A stretch of 64,000 nt of DNA from Reyranella humidisoli (GCF_019039055.1 NZ_JAHOPB010000002.1:248001-312000), one strand, 5' to 3'. Positions 1 to 11,357 are shown, counted from the first letter of the stretch. Notes: a model not told the origin generated them from the letters alone. Numbers and translations are program-made.

Positions 1-1
1 G

Positions 2-970
2 GGCGTGTCGCATCTCGCCATCGAGGCGTCGAGCCACGGCATCGACCAGTCACGGCTCGACGGGCTGCGCCTCGCCGCGGCGGCCTTCACCAACCTCACG
101 CACGAGCATCTGGACTATCACCGCTCGATGGACGCCTACTTCGCGGCCAAGGCGCGCCTGTTCGACGTGCTGCTGCCGCCGAACAGCACCGCCGTCGTCA
201 ACGCCGACAGCGATCGCGCCGACGCACTGGCCGCGATCTGCCGCTCGCGCGGCATCCGCTTCTGGACCTATGGTGCGAAGGGCAGCGAGTTCCGTCTGCT
301 GGCCGACGATCCCACGCCGACCGGCCAGAATCTGTCGCTCGAAGTCATGGGCACACGCCACGAAGTCGACCTGCCGCTGGTCGGCGGCTTCCAGGCCTCG
401 AACGCGCTGGCGGCGCTCGGCCTCGTCGTTGCCACCGGCGGCGATCCGGCCCGCGCCGTCGCCGCGCTCGCCCATCTGACCGGCGCGCCCGGCCGGCTGC
501 AGCTCGTCGCCCGCCATCGCACCGGCGCCGCCGTCTATGTCGACTATGCCCACAAGCCCGAGGCGCTGGAGACGGTGTTGCGCACGCTGCGGCCCTTCGC
601 GCGCGGCAAGCTCGTCGTCGTGTTCGGCTGCGGCGGCGACCGCGACCGCGCCAAGCGGCCGGTGATGGGCGAGATCGCCACGCGCCTTGCCGACCTCACC
701 ATCGTCACCGACGACAATCCTCGCAGCGAGGAGCCGGCCGCGATCCGCGCCGAGATCGTGCGCGGTATCGCTGACGATCGCCGCAACTGGATCGAGATTG
801 CCAACGGCCGCCACGCCGCCCTTGCCGCTGGCATGGAAGCGCTGTCGAGCGCCGACGACCTGCTGCTGATCGCCGGCAAGGGCCATGAGACCGGACAGAC
901 GATCAAGGGCGTGACGCACCATTTCGACGACGCGGAGGAAGCGCGCGCCCTGGCCGGAGGCACGGCATGA
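2..970 (+). CDS. murE: MurE, UDP-MurNAc-tripeptide synthetase, 5' end outside window
   Basis: The C-terminal 322 residues of MurE, the cytoplasmic ATP-dependent ligase that adds meso-diaminopimelate to UDP-MurNAc-L-Ala-D-Glu. The N-terminal part with the P-loop lies left of the window. Family marks that can be seen are the EASSHG segment near the left edge, YVDYAHKPEALE at the start of the C-terminal domain, and TDDNPRSEEP; its DNPR is the known signature for choosing diaminopimelate rather than lysine. The stop overlaps the murF start as ATGA, so the two are probably translationally coupled. This fits a Gram-negative murein and is the first visible gene of the division and cell-wall cluster. 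Confidence 0.97.
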   Translation, partial: GVSHLAIEASSHGIDQSRLDGLRLAAAAFTNLTHEHLDYHRSMDAYFAAKARLFDVLLPPNSTAVVNADSDRADALAAICRSRGIRFWTYGAKGSEFRLLADDPTPTGQNLSLEVMGTRHEVDLPLVGGFQASNALAALGLVVATGGDPARAVAALAHLTGAPGRLQLVARHRTGAAVYVDYAHKPEALETVLRTLRPFARGKLVVVFGCGGDRDRAKRPVMGEIATRLADLTIVTDDNPRSEEPAAIRAEIVRGIADDRRNWIEIANGRHAALAAGMEALSSADDLLLIAGKGHETGQTIKGVTHHFDDAEEARALAGGTA

Positions 971-2373
971 GCGCGCTCTGGACCTCCGACGAGGTGAAGG
1001 CGGCGCTGACGGCGGCTTCCATCACCATACCCTTCGAGGCCGAGGGCGTGACCTTCGATAGCCGCGCCGTCGGCAAGGGCGATCTCTTCTTTGCCCTGAG
1101 CGGAGAGACGACCGACGGTCACGGTTTTGTGGCCGATGCTTTGTCGCGCGGCGCCGCGGCCGCCGTCGTGTCGCGCGACGTCGAGGGCGCCCGTGGCACG
1201 CTGGTTCGCGTGCCGGACACGATGAAGGCGCTGGTCGAACTCGGTCGTGCCGCGCGTCGCCGCAGCAAGGCGCGAATCGCCAGCGTCACCGGCTCGGTCG
1301 GCAAGACCAGCACCAAGGACGCGTTGCGCGCGATGCTCTCGGCCCAGGCGCCGACCTCGGCCAGCGTCGCGAGCTACAACAATCATGTCGGCGTGCCGGT
1401 CAGCCTCGCGCGCCTGCCGCGCGGTGCGCAGTACGGCGTGTTCGAGATCGGCATGAACCATCCCGGCGAGATCGAGCCGCTCGCCCGTCAGGTCGAGGCG
1501 CATGTCGGCGTCGTGACCAATGTGGGGCCGGTGCACATCGGCCACATGGGCAGTGAGGAAGCGGTCGCCGACGAGAAGGGGTGTCTGTTCGCCGGCATGG
1601 CGGAAGGCGCAGTGGCCGTGCTCAATCGCGACAGCCATCACTACGAGCGGCTGGTCGGAAAAGCGCGTCATTTCGGCGTTTCACGCATCGTCGGCTTCGG
1701 GCGCAGCGAGGCTGCGGACGCCCGTCTTGTCTCCTGCAATCTGCAGGATTCGGGCAGTGAAGTTGCAGCCTTGCTCCACGGTCGCCGGATCGAGTATCGG
1801 CTGGGCGCGGCCGGTGAGCATTGGGTGCTGAACAGCGTCGCGGCGCTGGCGGTGGTCGAGGCGCTCGGCGCGGATGTGTCGAGCGCGGCGGCCACGCTGG
1901 CCGGCGTGAAGGCCTCACCCGGTCGTGGTGCGCGCCGGATGCTGAAGTTCGGCAACGGCACGATCGAGCTGCTGGACGAGAGCTACAACGCCAATCCGGT
2001 CTCGGTGAAGGCGATGCTCGCGGTCCTGGCGCGGACCGAGCCGCAGCCGGGAGGGCGCCGGATACTCGCGCTGGGCGACATGCGCGAACTGGGCGAGGGC
2101 GCGGACGGCTACCACGCCGGTCTCGCCGATGCGGTGGCCGCGAGCGGCGCTGCGCAGGTGTTCCTGTGCGGCCCGCACATGCAGGCCCTGTGGCAGAAGC
2201 TGGCGCGCGCGCAGCGCGGTGTGCACCGGCCGGATTCGGCGGCGCTGGCGGGCGATCTTCCGGCGGTGCTCAGGGCAGGGGATGTGGTCGCAGTGAAGGG
2301 TTCGCTGGGATCGAAAATGAAGATCGTCGTGGACGCCATCGTGGCGGCCAGCGGCGGCGAGGCGGGACGCTAG
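967..2373 (+). CDS. murF: MurF, UDP-MurNAc-tripeptide--D-Ala-D-Ala ligase
   Basis: Adds D-Ala-D-Ala to UDP-MurNAc-tripeptide, completing the soluble pentapeptide precursor in the cytoplasm. The 468 aa match the family length. The order is a small N-terminal uridine-binding domain, the central ATPase with the P-loop [11 protein letters not shown] (residues 108-118), and the C-terminal Mur ligase domain with [11 protein letters not shown] and [10 protein letters not shown]. The ATG overlaps the murE stop by four bases and follows a GGAGG ribosome site. mraY starts two bases after its stop, in the order usual for the cluster. Confidence 0.97.
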   Translation: MSALWTSDEVKAALTAASITIPFEAEGVTFDSRAVGKGDLFFALSGETTDGHGFVADALSRGAAAAVVSRDVEGARGTLVRVPDTMKALVELGRAARRRSKARIASVTGSVGKTSTKDALRAMLSAQAPTSASVASYNNHVGVPVSLARLPRGAQYGVFEIGMNHPGEIEPLARQVEAHVGVVTNVGPVHIGHMGSEEAVADEKGCLFAGMAEGAVAVLNRDSHHYERLVGKARHFGVSRIVGFGRSEAADARLVSCNLQDSGSEVAALLHGRRIEYRLGAAGEHWVLNSVAALAVVEALGADVSSAAATLAGVKASPGRGARRMLKFGNGTIELLDESYNANPVSVKAMLAVLARTEPQPGGRRILALGDMRELGEGADGYHAGLADAVAASGAAQVFLCGPHMQALWQKLARAQRGVHRPDSAALAGDLPAVLRAGDVVAVKGSLGSKMKIVVDAIVAASGGEAGR

Positions 2374-2374
2374 G

Positions 2375-3466
2375 ATGTTCTACAATTTTCTCTATCCGCT
2401 GGCGGACCTGTTCACGCCGTTCAACCTGTTCCGCTATCTGACGTTCCGCTCCATCGCGGCCTTCCTCACGGCGCTGGTGCTGAGCTTCCTGATCGGCGGC
2501 GCGCTCATCCGCTGGCTGCGCAGCAAGCAGAAGCAGGGACAGCCGATCCGCGACGATGGTCCGGCCAGCCACCTGATGACCAAGAAGGGCACGCCGACGA
2601 TGGGTGGGCTGCTGATCCTGATCACGCTGTCGGTCGCGACGCTGCTGTGGGCCGACCTCACCAACCGCTATGTCTGGATCGTCCTGGGCGTCACGCTGGC
2701 CTTTGGCGCGGTGGGCTTCTGGGACGACTTCCTGAAGGTCACAAAGCGCAACACCAAGGGCGTGCCGGGCAAGATCAAGCTCGCGCTCACGGTCGGCGCC
2801 TCCGCCATCGCGGTCTACCTGATCGCCCAGGCCTCGCCCGCGCCGCTGCGCTACCAGCTCGCCGTTCCGTTCCTCAAGGACGTGCTGATCCCGCTGGGCA
2901 TCGTCGGCTTCATCGGCTTCGGCGTCCTGGTGATCGCCGGCACCTCGAACGCGGTGAACCTGACCGACGGTCTCGACGGGCTCGCCATCGGCCCGGTCAT
3001 CATGGCCTCTGCCGTGTTCGGTCTGATCGCCTACGTCGTCGGCAATACGATCCTCACCAACTACCTCTACCTCCATCACGTGCCGCGTTCGGGCGAACTT
3101 GCCGTGCTGCTGGCGGCGCTGGTGGGCGCGGGCCTCGGCTTCCTCTGGTTCAACGCACCGCCTGCGATGGTGTTCATGGGCGATACCGGCTCGCTCGCCA
3201 TCGGCGGGGCGCTGGGAGCGGTCGCGGTCGTCACCAAGCACGAGATCGTGCTGTCGATCGTGGGTGGCCTGTTCGTGCTCGAAACGGTCTCGGTGATCGT
3301 GCAGGTGCTCTCCTACAAATGGACCGGCAAGCGGGTCTTCCGAATGGCGCCGCTGCATCATCATTTCGAGCAGAAGGGATGGGCCGAGCCCACCATCGTC
3401 TTCCGCTTCTGGATCATCGCGGCCATCCTGGCGATGGCCGGCCTCGCCACCCTGAAGCTCCGGTGA
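2375..3466 (+). CDS. mraY: MraY, phospho-MurNAc-pentapeptide transferase
   Basis: Inner-membrane enzyme that transfers phospho-MurNAc-pentapeptide from UDP to undecaprenyl phosphate, giving lipid I. The 363 aa contain about ten hydrophobic segments and the family motifs [19 protein letters not shown] in the first cytoplasmic loop, GFWDDFLK (Asp pair), [25 protein letters not shown] and the His cluster MAPLHHHFE near the end. The motif set is complete, so it should be active. It starts at an ATG one base after the murF stop with only a weak ribosome site, which suggests coupling to murF translation. Confidence 0.97.
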   Translation: MFYNFLYPLADLFTPFNLFRYLTFRSIAAFLTALVLSFLIGGALIRWLRSKQKQGQPIRDDGPASHLMTKKGTPTMGGLLILITLSVATLLWADLTNRYVWIVLGVTLAFGAVGFWDDFLKVTKRNTKGVPGKIKLALTVGASAIAVYLIAQASPAPLRYQLAVPFLKDVLIPLGIVGFIGFGVLVIAGTSNAVNLTDGLDGLAIGPVIMASAVFGLIAYVVGNTILTNYLYLHHVPRSGELAVLLAALVGAGLGFLWFNAPPAMVFMGDTGSLAIGGALGAVAVVTKHEIVLSIVGGLFVLETVSVIVQVLSYKWTGKRVFRMAPLHHHFEQKGWAEPTIVFRFWIIAAILAMAGLATLKLR

Positions 3467-3470
3467 GCGC

Positions 3471-4871
3471 ATGATCGATCTCGCCGTCCTCAAGGGATCG
3501 TCGTTCGTCGTGCTGGGGCTCGCGCGCTCCGGCCTGGCGACCGTGCGCGCCCTGCGGGCGGCCGGGATCGCTTGCGTCGCCTGGGACGACAACGCGGCGT
3601 CGCGCGACGCGGCGGTGCAGGCCGGCGCCCGCGTGGCCGATCCGGCCACCATCGACTGGTCGGGCATCACGGCTCTGGTGATCAGCCCCGGCATCCCGAG
3701 CACCCTGCCGGTGCCGCATCCGGTCGCGGTCGCGGCGCGGGCGGCGGGCAAGCCGATCATCTGCGACGTCGAGCTGCTGGCCCGGGCCCAGCCCGAGGCG
3801 ACGTTCGTCGCCATCACCGGCACCAACGGCAAGTCGACGACGACGGCGCTGATCGGCCACATCCTCCAGCAGGCGGGCCTGCGCTGCCAGGTCGGCGGCA
3901 ATATCGGCCGCGGCGCGCTCGATCTCGATCCGCTCGGCAAGGGCGGGCTCTACGTGCTTGAACTGTCGTCCTACCAGCTCGAACTGCTGCAGACCTTCCG
4001 CGCCGACATCGCGGTCTGGCTCAACATCACTCCCGACCATATCGACCGGCACGGCGACATCCCGGGCTACGTGGCCGCCAAGAGGAACATCTTCCAGCGC
4101 CAGCGTGCCGGCGACTGCGCCGTGATCGGTATCGAGGACGAGCCCTCGCGCGAAATCGAGCGCGAGATCGCAGCGCGTCCCGGCATCGCCTGCATTCCGG
4201 TGGCACTCGACCGGCCGGTGGCCAACGGGATCTCCTACCGCGCCGGCGTGCTGGTCGATGCCGACGGCTACACGGTCGACTTCGCCGACGTCCTGACCCT
4301 GCCCGGCGATCACAACGGCCAGAACGCAGCCTGTGCCTGGGCCGTCTGCCGCTGGCTCGACCTGCCGCGCGAAGCGATCGTGGCCGGAATGAAGACCTAT
4401 GCCGGCCTGCCGCACCGCCAGGAGCGCGTCGCTGCGGTCGGCAACATCGTCTACATCAACGACAGCAAGGCCACGAACGCCGATGCCACGGCGCGTGCCC
4501 TTTCGAGCTACGACGACATCTACTGGATCCTGGGCGGTCAGGCGAAGGAGGGCGGCGTCGCGCCGCTCGCTTCGTACTTCGACCGCATCCGTCATGCCTT
4601 CCTGATCGGCGAGGCGACGGAGCTGTTCGCCGGCCAGTTCGAGGGCAAGCTGCCTTACAGCCGCTGCGGCGACCTGCAGTCGGCGCTCGACGCCGCGCAT
4701 GCGCTGGCGCAGCGCGAGGCGCAGGGTGAGGGCAAAGGGCCGGCCGTCGTGCTGCTCTCGCCCGCCTGCGCGTCGTGGGACCAGTGGAAGAGCTACGAGC
4801 ATCGGGGGGATGCGTTCCGGGCCATGGCGCGGGCGTTGCCGGGGGCTGAAATTTTGGGGAGGGCCGCGTGA
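3471..4871 (+). CDS. murD: MurD, UDP-MurNAc-L-alanine--D-glutamate ligase
   Basis: Adds D-glutamate to UDP-MurNAc-L-Ala in the cytoplasm. The 466 aa begin with a Rossmann-like uridine-binding domain (VVLGLARSGLAT), then the ATPase P-loop TGTNGKSTTT (residues 117-126), LELSSYQLE and NITPDHIDRH, and the C-terminal domain with YINDSKATNADAT and LLSPACASWDQW. These are all MurD signatures. Only four bases separate it from mraY. Its stop overlaps the GTG start of ftsW (GTGA). Confidence 0.97.
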   Translation: MIDLAVLKGSSFVVLGLARSGLATVRALRAAGIACVAWDDNAASRDAAVQAGARVADPATIDWSGITALVISPGIPSTLPVPHPVAVAARAAGKPIICDVELLARAQPEATFVAITGTNGKSTTTALIGHILQQAGLRCQVGGNIGRGALDLDPLGKGGLYVLELSSYQLELLQTFRADIAVWLNITPDHIDRHGDIPGYVAAKRNIFQRQRAGDCAVIGIEDEPSREIEREIAARPGIACIPVALDRPVANGISYRAGVLVDADGYTVDFADVLTLPGDHNGQNAACAWAVCRWLDLPREAIVAGMKTYAGLPHRQERVAAVGNIVYINDSKATNADATARALSSYDDIYWILGGQAKEGGVAPLASYFDRIRHAFLIGEATELFAGQFEGKLPYSRCGDLQSALDAAHALAQREAQGEGKGPAVVLLSPACASWDQWKSYEHRGDAFRAMARALPGAEILGRAA

Positions 4872-5995
4872 TTCAGGTTCCGCGCGACGATCGAAGCGTG
4901 ATCGGGCAATGGTGGTGGACCGTCGACCGCTGGTCGCTGGGCGCGATCCTGGCGATCATGGCGTTCGGCGTGATGCTGACGCTGGCTGCATCGCCGCCGG
5001 CCGCCGAGCGCATCGGCGCCGACTCGTTCATCTTCGCCAAGCGGCAGTTCATGTTCCTGCCGCTGGCGCTGCTCGTCATGCTGGGGATCTCGCTGGCTTC
5101 GCCGCGGCATGTGCGACGGCTGGCGCTGCTGGTCTTCTGCGGCAGCATCGTGCTCCTGGCGGCCACGTTCGTCATAGGCGTCGAAATCAAAGGTGCGCGG
5201 CGCTGGATCTCCGTGCCCGGCCTGTCGAGCCTGCAGCCATCGGAATTCGTGAAGCCGAGCCTCGCCGTGATCTCGGCCTGGCTGCTGGCGCAGAGCCGCA
5301 CCGAGCGGCGCGCACCGGGCTACCTGATGTCGACGGTACTGGTCGGCGGCGTGCTGGCCTTGCTGGTGATGCAGCCCGACCTCGGCATGAGCGTCGTCGT
5401 TGCCGCGGTATGGGGCATCCAGCTCTTCGTCGTCGGCCTGCCGATGTGGGTCGCCGGTTTCGGCGCGGTGGCCGGCGCCGCCGGCCTGGTCGGCGCGTAC
5501 TTCCTGTTCAGCCACGTGCGAAGCCGCTTCGACCGTTTCCTCGATCCGACATCGGGCGACAACTATCAGGTCAACACCTCGCTCGAAGCCTTCATGAACG
5601 GCTCGCTGTTCGGCCGCGGTCCCGGCGAGGGCACGGTGAAGGCACAGCTTCCCGACGCCCATACCGACTTCGTCATGGCTGTCGCCGGCGAGGAATTCGG
5701 CCTCGTCGTCTGCCTGATGATCCTCGCGCTCTTTGCCTTCGTGACCTTGCGCTCGATGTCGCGCGCCTCGAAGGAGACCAGCCTGTTCATCACCCTGGCG
5801 GCCACGGGCCTTGCGGTGCAGTTCGGGCTGCAGGCCGCCATCAACATGGCCTCGACGATCCAGCTCATCCCCGCGAAGGGCATGACGCTCCCGTTCATCT
5901 CCTACGGCGGCTCCTCGGCGCTGGCGATGGCGATCTGCGTCGGGATGTTGCTGTCGCTCACGCGTGAGCATGCAGGCTTGAGAGAGGCCGTCTGA
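4868..5995 (+). CDS. ftsW: FtsW, SEDS-family septal peptidoglycan polymerase
   Basis: Multi-pass inner-membrane glycosyltransferase of the SEDS family that polymerises lipid II at the septum with its partner penicillin-binding protein. The partner ftsI is not visible here and is expected upstream of murE. The 375 aa show about nine to ten hydrophobic helices. Family signatures are the [17 protein letters not shown] stretch, the loop ending [20 protein letters not shown], and [20 protein letters not shown] near the C-terminus. The GTG start overlaps the murD stop; the TGA overlaps the murG ATG by one base. Position between murD and murG supports FtsW rather than RodA. Confidence 0.96.
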   Translation: MIQVPRDDRSVIGQWWWTVDRWSLGAILAIMAFGVMLTLAASPPAAERIGADSFIFAKRQFMFLPLALLVMLGISLASPRHVRRLALLVFCGSIVLLAATFVIGVEIKGARRWISVPGLSSLQPSEFVKPSLAVISAWLLAQSRTERRAPGYLMSTVLVGGVLALLVMQPDLGMSVVVAAVWGIQLFVVGLPMWVAGFGAVAGAAGLVGAYFLFSHVRSRFDRFLDPTSGDNYQVNTSLEAFMNGSLFGRGPGEGTVKAQLPDAHTDFVMAVAGEEFGLVVCLMILALFAFVTLRSMSRASKETSLFITLAATGLAVQFGLQAAINMASTIQLIPAKGMTLPFISYGGSSALAMAICVGMLLSLTREHAGLREAV

Positions 5996-7113
5996 TGGCG
6001 GCAGTGCGCCCCGTGGTTCTGGCGACCGGCGGCACTGGCGGGCATGTATTCCCCGCCGAGGCACTGGCGGGCGAACTCGAGGCGCGCGGCGTGCCGTTCA
6101 CGCTGGTCACCGATTCGCGGGGCCGCCAGTGGCAGGGCGCGCTGTCGCGCCGGCCGATCCACTATATTCATTCGGCCAGTCCGACCGGCTCCATGGCGAA
6201 AAAGGTGCTGGCGATGTTCTCGCTGGCGCTGGGACTGTTCGACGCCTGGCGAGCCCTGGGTCGCATCGGCCCGTCCGCGGTGGTCGGCTTCGGCGGCTAT
6301 GCCTCGGTCCCGACCATGCTCGCGGCCCGCCTGCGCCGCCTGCCGTCCGCACTTCACGAGCAGAACGCGGTTCTGGGACGCGCCAATCGCCTCGTGCTGG
6401 GCGGCGCGGCGCGCGTCGCCACATCGTTTGCCCGGACACGTTACCTCGACGGCGACGCGCGAGCCCGACTGGTCGGCAATCCGGTGCGCGAGACGGTGCG
6501 CGCGCTCAGGGACCAGCCCTACCGCGCGCCCGGCGAGGGCAGGGTGATCGATCTGCTCGTCTTCGGCGGCAGCCAGGGCGCGGCCTCCTTTGGCGAGGTC
6601 ATTCCGGAAGCGGTATTGGCCCTGCCGCAGGCGGTGCGGGCGCGGCTGCGCATCGTGCAGCAATGCCGCCCCGAGAGCATCGACCGCGTGCGGACCAGCT
6701 ACGTGAAGGCAGGCGTCGTGGCCGAACTGGCGCCGTTCTTCCAGGACCTGCCGCGCCGCATCGCATCGGCGCATCTCGTGATCGGCCGCTCCGGTGCCTC
6801 GACCGTGGCCGAACTGGCGGCGATCGGCCGGCCGTCGATCCTCGTGCCGTATCCTTACGCCGCCGACGATCATCAGACCGCCAACGCCCGCGCCTTCGAG
6901 GCGACGGGGGCCTGCATCGTGATGACACATGCGTCTTTCACCGCCGACGCGCTGCTCGGCCATCTCATGGCGTTGATCGAAGCGCCGGAGCGTCTTACAG
7001 CGATGGCGTCGGCGGCGCATGGCGCCGGCCGTCCCGATGCCGCCGCGAAGCTTGCCGATGTCGTGGGCGAAATGATCTCCCTTCCTCTCTCGCCGTCAGG
7101 AGTCGCCGCATGA
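5995..7113 (+). CDS. murG: MurG, lipid I to lipid II N-acetylglucosaminyltransferase
   Basis: Peripheral membrane GT-B glycosyltransferase that adds GlcNAc from UDP-GlcNAc to lipid I on the inner face of the membrane. The 372 aa begin with [17 protein letters not shown], the N-domain glycine loop, followed by [11 protein letters not shown] and [13 protein letters not shown]. The C-terminal UDP-GlcNAc domain has [22 protein letters not shown] and [14 protein letters not shown]. Everything expected for catalysis is present. Its stop overlaps the murC start as ATGA. Confidence 0.97.
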   Translation: MAAVRPVVLATGGTGGHVFPAEALAGELEARGVPFTLVTDSRGRQWQGALSRRPIHYIHSASPTGSMAKKVLAMFSLALGLFDAWRALGRIGPSAVVGFGGYASVPTMLAARLRRLPSALHEQNAVLGRANRLVLGGAARVATSFARTRYLDGDARARLVGNPVRETVRALRDQPYRAPGEGRVIDLLVFGGSQGAASFGEVIPEAVLALPQAVRARLRIVQQCRPESIDRVRTSYVKAGVVAELAPFFQDLPRRIASAHLVIGRSGASTVAELAAIGRPSILVPYPYAADDHQTANARAFEATGACIVMTHASFTADALLGHLMALIEAPERLTAMASAAHGAGRPDAAAKLADVVGEMISLPLSPSGVAA

Positions 7114-8585
7114 GGGCGCTGCCGCTCGACCTCGGACTCATCCACTTCGTCGGCATCGGCGGTATCGGCATGTCCGGCATCGCCGAGGTCCTCCACAACC
7201 TCGGCTACAAGGTGCAGGGCAGCGACGTCGCCGAGAGCGCCAACACGCGCCGCATCGCCGAGCTCGGCATGAAGGTGATGATCGGCCACCGCGCCGAGAA
7301 CGTCGGCAGCGCCCAGGTCCTGGTCGTGTCGAGCGCCGTCAAGAAGGACAATCCCGAGGTTCTGGCCGCCCGCACGCGCCACGTGCCGGTCGTGCGCCGC
7401 GCCGAGATGCTGGGCGAATTGATGCGCCTCAAATGGTCGATTGCCGTTGGCGGCACGCACGGCAAGACGACGACGACGTCGCTGGTGGCCTCGATGCTCG
7501 ACGCCGGCGGTCTCGATCCGACCGTCATCAATGGCGGAATCATCAACGCCTATGGCACCAACGCGCGCCTGGGCGACGGCGACTGGATGGTTGTGGAATC
7601 CGACGAATCGGATGGCTCGTTCCTGCGCCTGCCGGCCACCATCGCGGTGGTGACCAACGTCGATCCCGAGCATCTCGACCACTACGGCACCTTCGACGCG
7701 CTGCGCGACGCCTTCGTCCGCTTCGTCGAGAACATTCCCTTCTACGGTTTCGCCGTGCTTTGCTCGGATCATCCCGAGGTCCAGGCGCTGATCCCGCGTG
7801 TCGCCGACCGGCGCATCGTCACTTACGGAATCGGCGCCAATGCCGATGTGCGCGCCATCAACCTCAAGCTCGACCGCGGCGGCGCCGACTTCGATGTCAT
7901 GGTCGAGCATCGCGCCACGAACGAATCGCGCACCATCACCGGAATCCGGCTGCCGATGTTCGGCCAGCACAATGTCCAGAACGCCCTGGCGGCGATCGCC
8001 GTCGCGCAGGAGATGGGCCTGCCGGACGACACGATCCGCCGCGCGCTGGCCTCGTTCGCGGGCGTGAAGCGCCGCTTCACCAAAACCGGCGAGGCGCATG
8101 GCATCACCGTGATCGACGATTACGGCCATCACCCGGTCGAGATCGCGGCGGTGCTGCGCGCCGCCCGCCAGGCCTATGGTGGCTCTGGACGCGTCATCGC
8201 CGTCATGCAGCCGCATCGTTACTCACGTCTCGGCGCGCTGCGCGCCGAGTTCGCCACCTGCTTCTCCGACGCCGATGCCGTGATCATCGCCGATGTCTAT
8301 GCCGCGGGCGAAGCGCCGATCGAAGGCGTCAATCGCGACATGCTGGTCGGCCTCGTGCAGCGCGCCGGCCATCGCGACGTGGCGCCGCTTGGCGGACCGG
8401 GCGATCTGCCTGAGTTGGTCTGGCAAACGGCGCGTCCGGGCGACGTCGTGGTCTGCCTCGGCGCCGGCAACATCACGGCCTGGGCGCATGCCCTGCCGGG
8501 CCAGATCCAGCAACTCGCGGCCGAAAAGGCCGGCCCGCGCGCCATCGCCAACGATTCCGGCCCTCACGGCGGAACGGCTGCATGA
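7110..8585 (+). CDS. murC: MurC, UDP-MurNAc--L-alanine ligase
   Basis: First Mur ligase, adding L-alanine to UDP-MurNAc in the cytoplasm. The reading frame is open far upstream inside murG, but the ATG at 7110 overlaps the murG stop, has AGGAG upstream, and is followed at once by the family N-terminus with [17 protein letters not shown]. The 491 aa carry the P-loop GTHGKTTTT (residues 115-123), [21 protein letters not shown] and [11 protein letters not shown]. Length is typical. murB follows with an ATGA overlap. Confidence 0.97.
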   Translation: MRALPLDLGLIHFVGIGGIGMSGIAEVLHNLGYKVQGSDVAESANTRRIAELGMKVMIGHRAENVGSAQVLVVSSAVKKDNPEVLAARTRHVPVVRRAEMLGELMRLKWSIAVGGTHGKTTTTSLVASMLDAGGLDPTVINGGIINAYGTNARLGDGDWMVVESDESDGSFLRLPATIAVVTNVDPEHLDHYGTFDALRDAFVRFVENIPFYGFAVLCSDHPEVQALIPRVADRRIVTYGIGANADVRAINLKLDRGGADFDVMVEHRATNESRTITGIRLPMFGQHNVQNALAAIAVAQEMGLPDDTIRRALASFAGVKRRFTKTGEAHGITVIDDYGHHPVEIAAVLRAARQAYGGSGRVIAVMQPHRYSRLGALRAEFATCFSDADAVIIADVYAAGEAPIEGVNRDMLVGLVQRAGHRDVAPLGGPGDLPELVWQTARPGDVVVCLGAGNITAWAHALPGQIQQLAAEKAGPRAIANDSGPHGGTAA

Positions 8586-9508
8586 TGGCTCTCGCGACCT
8601 CGACCTCCCACCTGATCGACCGGCTGCCCAGGCCGCGCGGACGGCTGACCGCCGACGCAGCCCTCGGTCCGCAGACCTGGTTTCGCGCAGGTGGTCCGGC
8701 CGAGGTCCTGTTCCGGCCCGCCGACGTCGAGGATCTCGCGAGCTTCATGGCCGGCCTGCCGCCGGACGTGCCGGTCACGGTGCTGGGAGTCAGCTCAAAC
8801 ATTCTCGTGCGCGACGGCGGCGTGAAGGGCGTGGTCGTCCGCCTGATGCGCGGTTTCACCGGCATCTCGGTCGAAGGCAACGAGGTCGTGGCCGGCGCGG
8901 GCGCGCTCGACCTCAACGTGGCGCTGTCGGCCCGCGATCATGCGCTGGCCGGACTCGAGTTCCTGAGCGGCATTCCCGGCACGATCGGTGGTGCGCTGCG
9001 CATGAATGCCGGCGCCTACGAGGGCGACCTGGCGCAGGTTCTTCTTGCGGCCGAGGCGGTCGATCGTGCGGGCAAGGTCCACACGGTGCCGACCGCCGCC
9101 ATGGGCTACCGCTATCGCCACAGCGACGCGCCGTCGGACTGGATTTTCACCTCGGCACGTTTGCGCGGGACGCCCGGCGACCAGCTTGCCATCGCCCGCC
9201 GCATTGCCGAGATCGACACGGCCCGCACGGATTCCCAGCCGCGCAGCCGCACGGGCGGTTCGACCTTCGTCAATCCGCCGGGCCGGCGCGCCTGGGAGCT
9301 GATCGATGAGGCCGGGTGCCGCGGTCTGCGCATCGGCGAGGCGCAGGTGTCCGAGAAGCATTGCAACTTCCTGATCAATCTCGGCGAGGCCACGGCAACC
9401 GACATCGAGGCGCTGGGCGAGCAAGTGCGCCGCCGCGTGCTGGAGAAGACCGGCGTGCAGCTCGAATGGGAAATCCGGCGCATCGGCGAACCGGCGGGGA
9501 GAGAATGA
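8582..9508 (+). CDS. murB: MurB, UDP-N-acetylenolpyruvoylglucosamine reductase
   Basis: FAD- and NADPH-dependent reductase that turns enolpyruvyl-UDP-GlcNAc into UDP-MurNAc. The 308 aa fit the short type II MurB group. Visible motifs are [13 protein letters not shown] in the FAD domain, [27 protein letters not shown] with the catalytic-region Tyr, and [10 protein letters not shown] with the Ser used as general acid. The start overlaps the murC stop and the gene runs directly into ddl. Confidence 0.96.
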   Translation: MMALATSTSHLIDRLPRPRGRLTADAALGPQTWFRAGGPAEVLFRPADVEDLASFMAGLPPDVPVTVLGVSSNILVRDGGVKGVVVRLMRGFTGISVEGNEVVAGAGALDLNVALSARDHALAGLEFLSGIPGTIGGALRMNAGAYEGDLAQVLLAAEAVDRAGKVHTVPTAAMGYRYRHSDAPSDWIFTSARLRGTPGDQLAIARRIAEIDTARTDSQPRSRTGGSTFVNPPGRRAWELIDEAGCRGLRIGEAQVSEKHCNFLINLGEATATDIEALGEQVRRRVLEKTGVQLEWEIRRIGEPAGRE

Positions 9509-10437
9509 TGAAGCGCGTCGCGGTCCTGATGGGCGGCTGGTCGCCCGAGCGTGAGGTCTCGCTGGTCAGCGGCAAGGCCTGCGCCGAGGGGCTGCGCGAG
9601 GGCGGGCACGAGGTCATCGAATACGACGTGAAGCGCGACTTGCGCGCCCTGGTCGAGTTCCTGCGGCCGGCGGCCGGCGGCGGCCCCGACGTGGTCTTCA
9701 ATGCCCTGCACGGTCGCTATGGCGAGGACGGCTGCATCCAGGGCGTCCTCGAGATCATGCGGGTGCCCTACACGCATTCCGGTGTGCTGGCTTCGGCCAT
9801 CGCGATGGACAAGCCGCTGGCCCGGCACATCTTTGCGTCGCTCGGCCTGCGCGTGGCGGAAGGCCGCGTGATCGAGCGCCGCTCGCTCGCCGCCGGCGAT
9901 CCCATGCCGCGGCCTTATGTGGTAAAGCCCATCGATCAGGGTTCGAGCATCGGTGTCCATATCGTGCGCGACGGCGACAACCTGGCGGCGGTCGAGGCTG
10001 CGGAAGCGGCGTTCGGCGAACGCGTGCTGATCGAGAAGTTTGTGCCGGGACGCGAGCTGACCGTCGCCGTGATGGGCGACAAGCCGATCGCCGTCACCGA
10101 ACTCCGCCCGCGCACCCGCTTCTACGACTACGAAGCCAAGTACACCGACGGCATCACCGAGCATCTCGTGCCCGCGCCGGTGCCGGAGGATGTCTACGAA
10201 GCCGCCAAGCAATGGGCACTGGCGGCGTACCAGGAACTCGGGTGCAGCGGCTTGAGTCGCGCCGACTTCCGCTGGGACGATTCGAAGCCCGGCACCTCCG
10301 GTCTCGTCATCCTCGAACTCAACACCCAGCCCGGCATGACGCCGCTGTCGCTGGCGCCGGAACAGGCCAAGTGGGCCGGCATCTCGTGGTCACAGCTCAT
10401 GACATGGATGGTCGAGCACGCGAGGCATCCGACATGA
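9508..10437 (+). CDS. ddl: Ddl, D-alanine--D-alanine ligase
   Basis: ATP-grasp enzyme that joins two D-alanines for MurF. It is about 309 aa with the N-terminal RVAVLMGGWSPEREVSL, the ALHGRYGEDGCIQG loop, the ATP-binding PYVVKPIDQGSSIGV and the C-terminal LELNTQPGMTPLSL. The start reads ATGATG; the second ATG (9508) is preferred because the GGGGAG ribosome site at 9497-9502 is better spaced for it, while the first (9505) would overlap murB by four bases. Its stop overlaps the ftsQ start. Confidence 0.95.
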   Translation: MKRVAVLMGGWSPEREVSLVSGKACAEGLREGGHEVIEYDVKRDLRALVEFLRPAAGGGPDVVFNALHGRYGEDGCIQGVLEIMRVPYTHSGVLASAIAMDKPLARHIFASLGLRVAEGRVIERRSLAAGDPMPRPYVVKPIDQGSSIGVHIVRDGDNLAAVEAAEAAFGERVLIEKFVPGRELTVAVMGDKPIAVTELRPRTRFYDYEAKYTDGITEHLVPAPVPEDVYEAAKQWALAAYQELGCSGLSRADFRWDDSKPGTSGLVILELNTQPGMTPLSLAPEQAKWAGISWSQLMTWMVEHARHPT

Positions 10438-11315
10438 GCGTCGCGAAGAAGACGGCCACGCCCAAGGCCGGCGCCGCGCCGAAGCGCGACTATGACCGGC
10501 GCAAGAAGCGCGGACCGATCCGCAAGGCCGCCCGTCCGTTCTGGAAGCAGCCCGTCCTGCTCGGCGCCATCGTGCTGTTGCTGGGCTGCGGCGGCGGGGG
10601 CGGCTGGTGGGCCTGGCGCGAAGGCTGGCTGGTCGAGGCGCAAAGCCGCCTGGAGGCCATCTCGCACACCGTCGTCGGCGCCATCACGCCGTTCAAGCTC
10701 GCGGACGTCACCGTCGAGGGGCGCGACTATGTCGAACGGGCCGATCTGCTCGCCGCACTGAACGTCAGCCGGGGCGATTCGCTGCTCGGCATCGACCTGC
10801 AGGCCTCCCGCAAGCGGCTCGAGGCGATCGACTGGGTCGAGTGGGCAACGGTCGAGCGCCGCCTGCCAGACACGCTCTATGTCACGATGAAGGAGCGCCG
10901 CGCCGTCGCGATCTGGCAGAACGGCACGGAGTATACGCTGATCGATGCCAATGGCCGCACCGTGCGGGCAAGCCGCATGCCGCCCGGCGCCGAGAAGCTC
11001 CTGCTGCTGGGCGGTCCCGGTGCGCCCGACCATGTCGGCGACCTGTTGCTGTTGCTCACTTACGAGCCGACCGTGGCGCAGCAGCTTCGCTCCGCCGTGT
11101 GGGTTGGACAGCGCCGCTGGAATCTCATCCTGAACAACGGTGTCGAGATTTGGCTGCCGGAGGAGGACGCCGTCGCGGCCCTTCAGCATCTCGCCAAGCT
11201 CGACGGTCAGCACAAGTTGCTGTCGCGTGAATTCGGCGTCGTCGATCTGCGACTGCCCGACAAACTTTATCTGAGAAAGCGCAATCCTGGCGACGGAACG
11301 CCTGGGCCAGCGTAG
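10434..11315 (+). CDS. ftsQ: FtsQ, divisome POTRA-domain protein
   Basis: Bitopic inner-membrane protein that links early and late division proteins. It has 293 aa: a basic cytoplasmic tail (residues 1-38, rich in Lys and Arg), one membrane helix at about 41-60 with an odd Gly-rich run, a POTRA domain from about 88 (FKLADVTVEGRDYV) and the FtsQ/DivIB domain (DWVEWATVERRLPDTLYV, RRWNLILNNGVEIWLPEE). The ATG at 10434 overlaps the ddl stop; longer upstream reading in the same frame lies inside ddl. A gap of 42 bases leads to ftsA. Confidence 0.95.
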   Translation: MSVAKKTATPKAGAAPKRDYDRRKKRGPIRKAARPFWKQPVLLGAIVLLLGCGGGGGWWAWREGWLVEAQSRLEAISHTVVGAITPFKLADVTVEGRDYVERADLLAALNVSRGDSLLGIDLQASRKRLEAIDWVEWATVERRLPDTLYVTMKERRAVAIWQNGTEYTLIDANGRTVRASRMPPGAEKLLLLGGPGAPDHVGDLLLLLTYEPTVAQQLRSAVWVGQRRWNLILNNGVEIWLPEEDAVAALQHLAKLDGQHKLLSREFGVVDLRLPDKLYLRKRNPGDGTPGPA

Positions 11316-11357
11316 AATCGAAAAAACTCGGAAGTGTACGCGTAGACGGGGGACATC

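Noticed and set aside
2270..3940. A 556-codon minus-strand frame under mraY-murD
   Set aside because: No recognisable domain, and it is covered by well-supported genes on the other strand.
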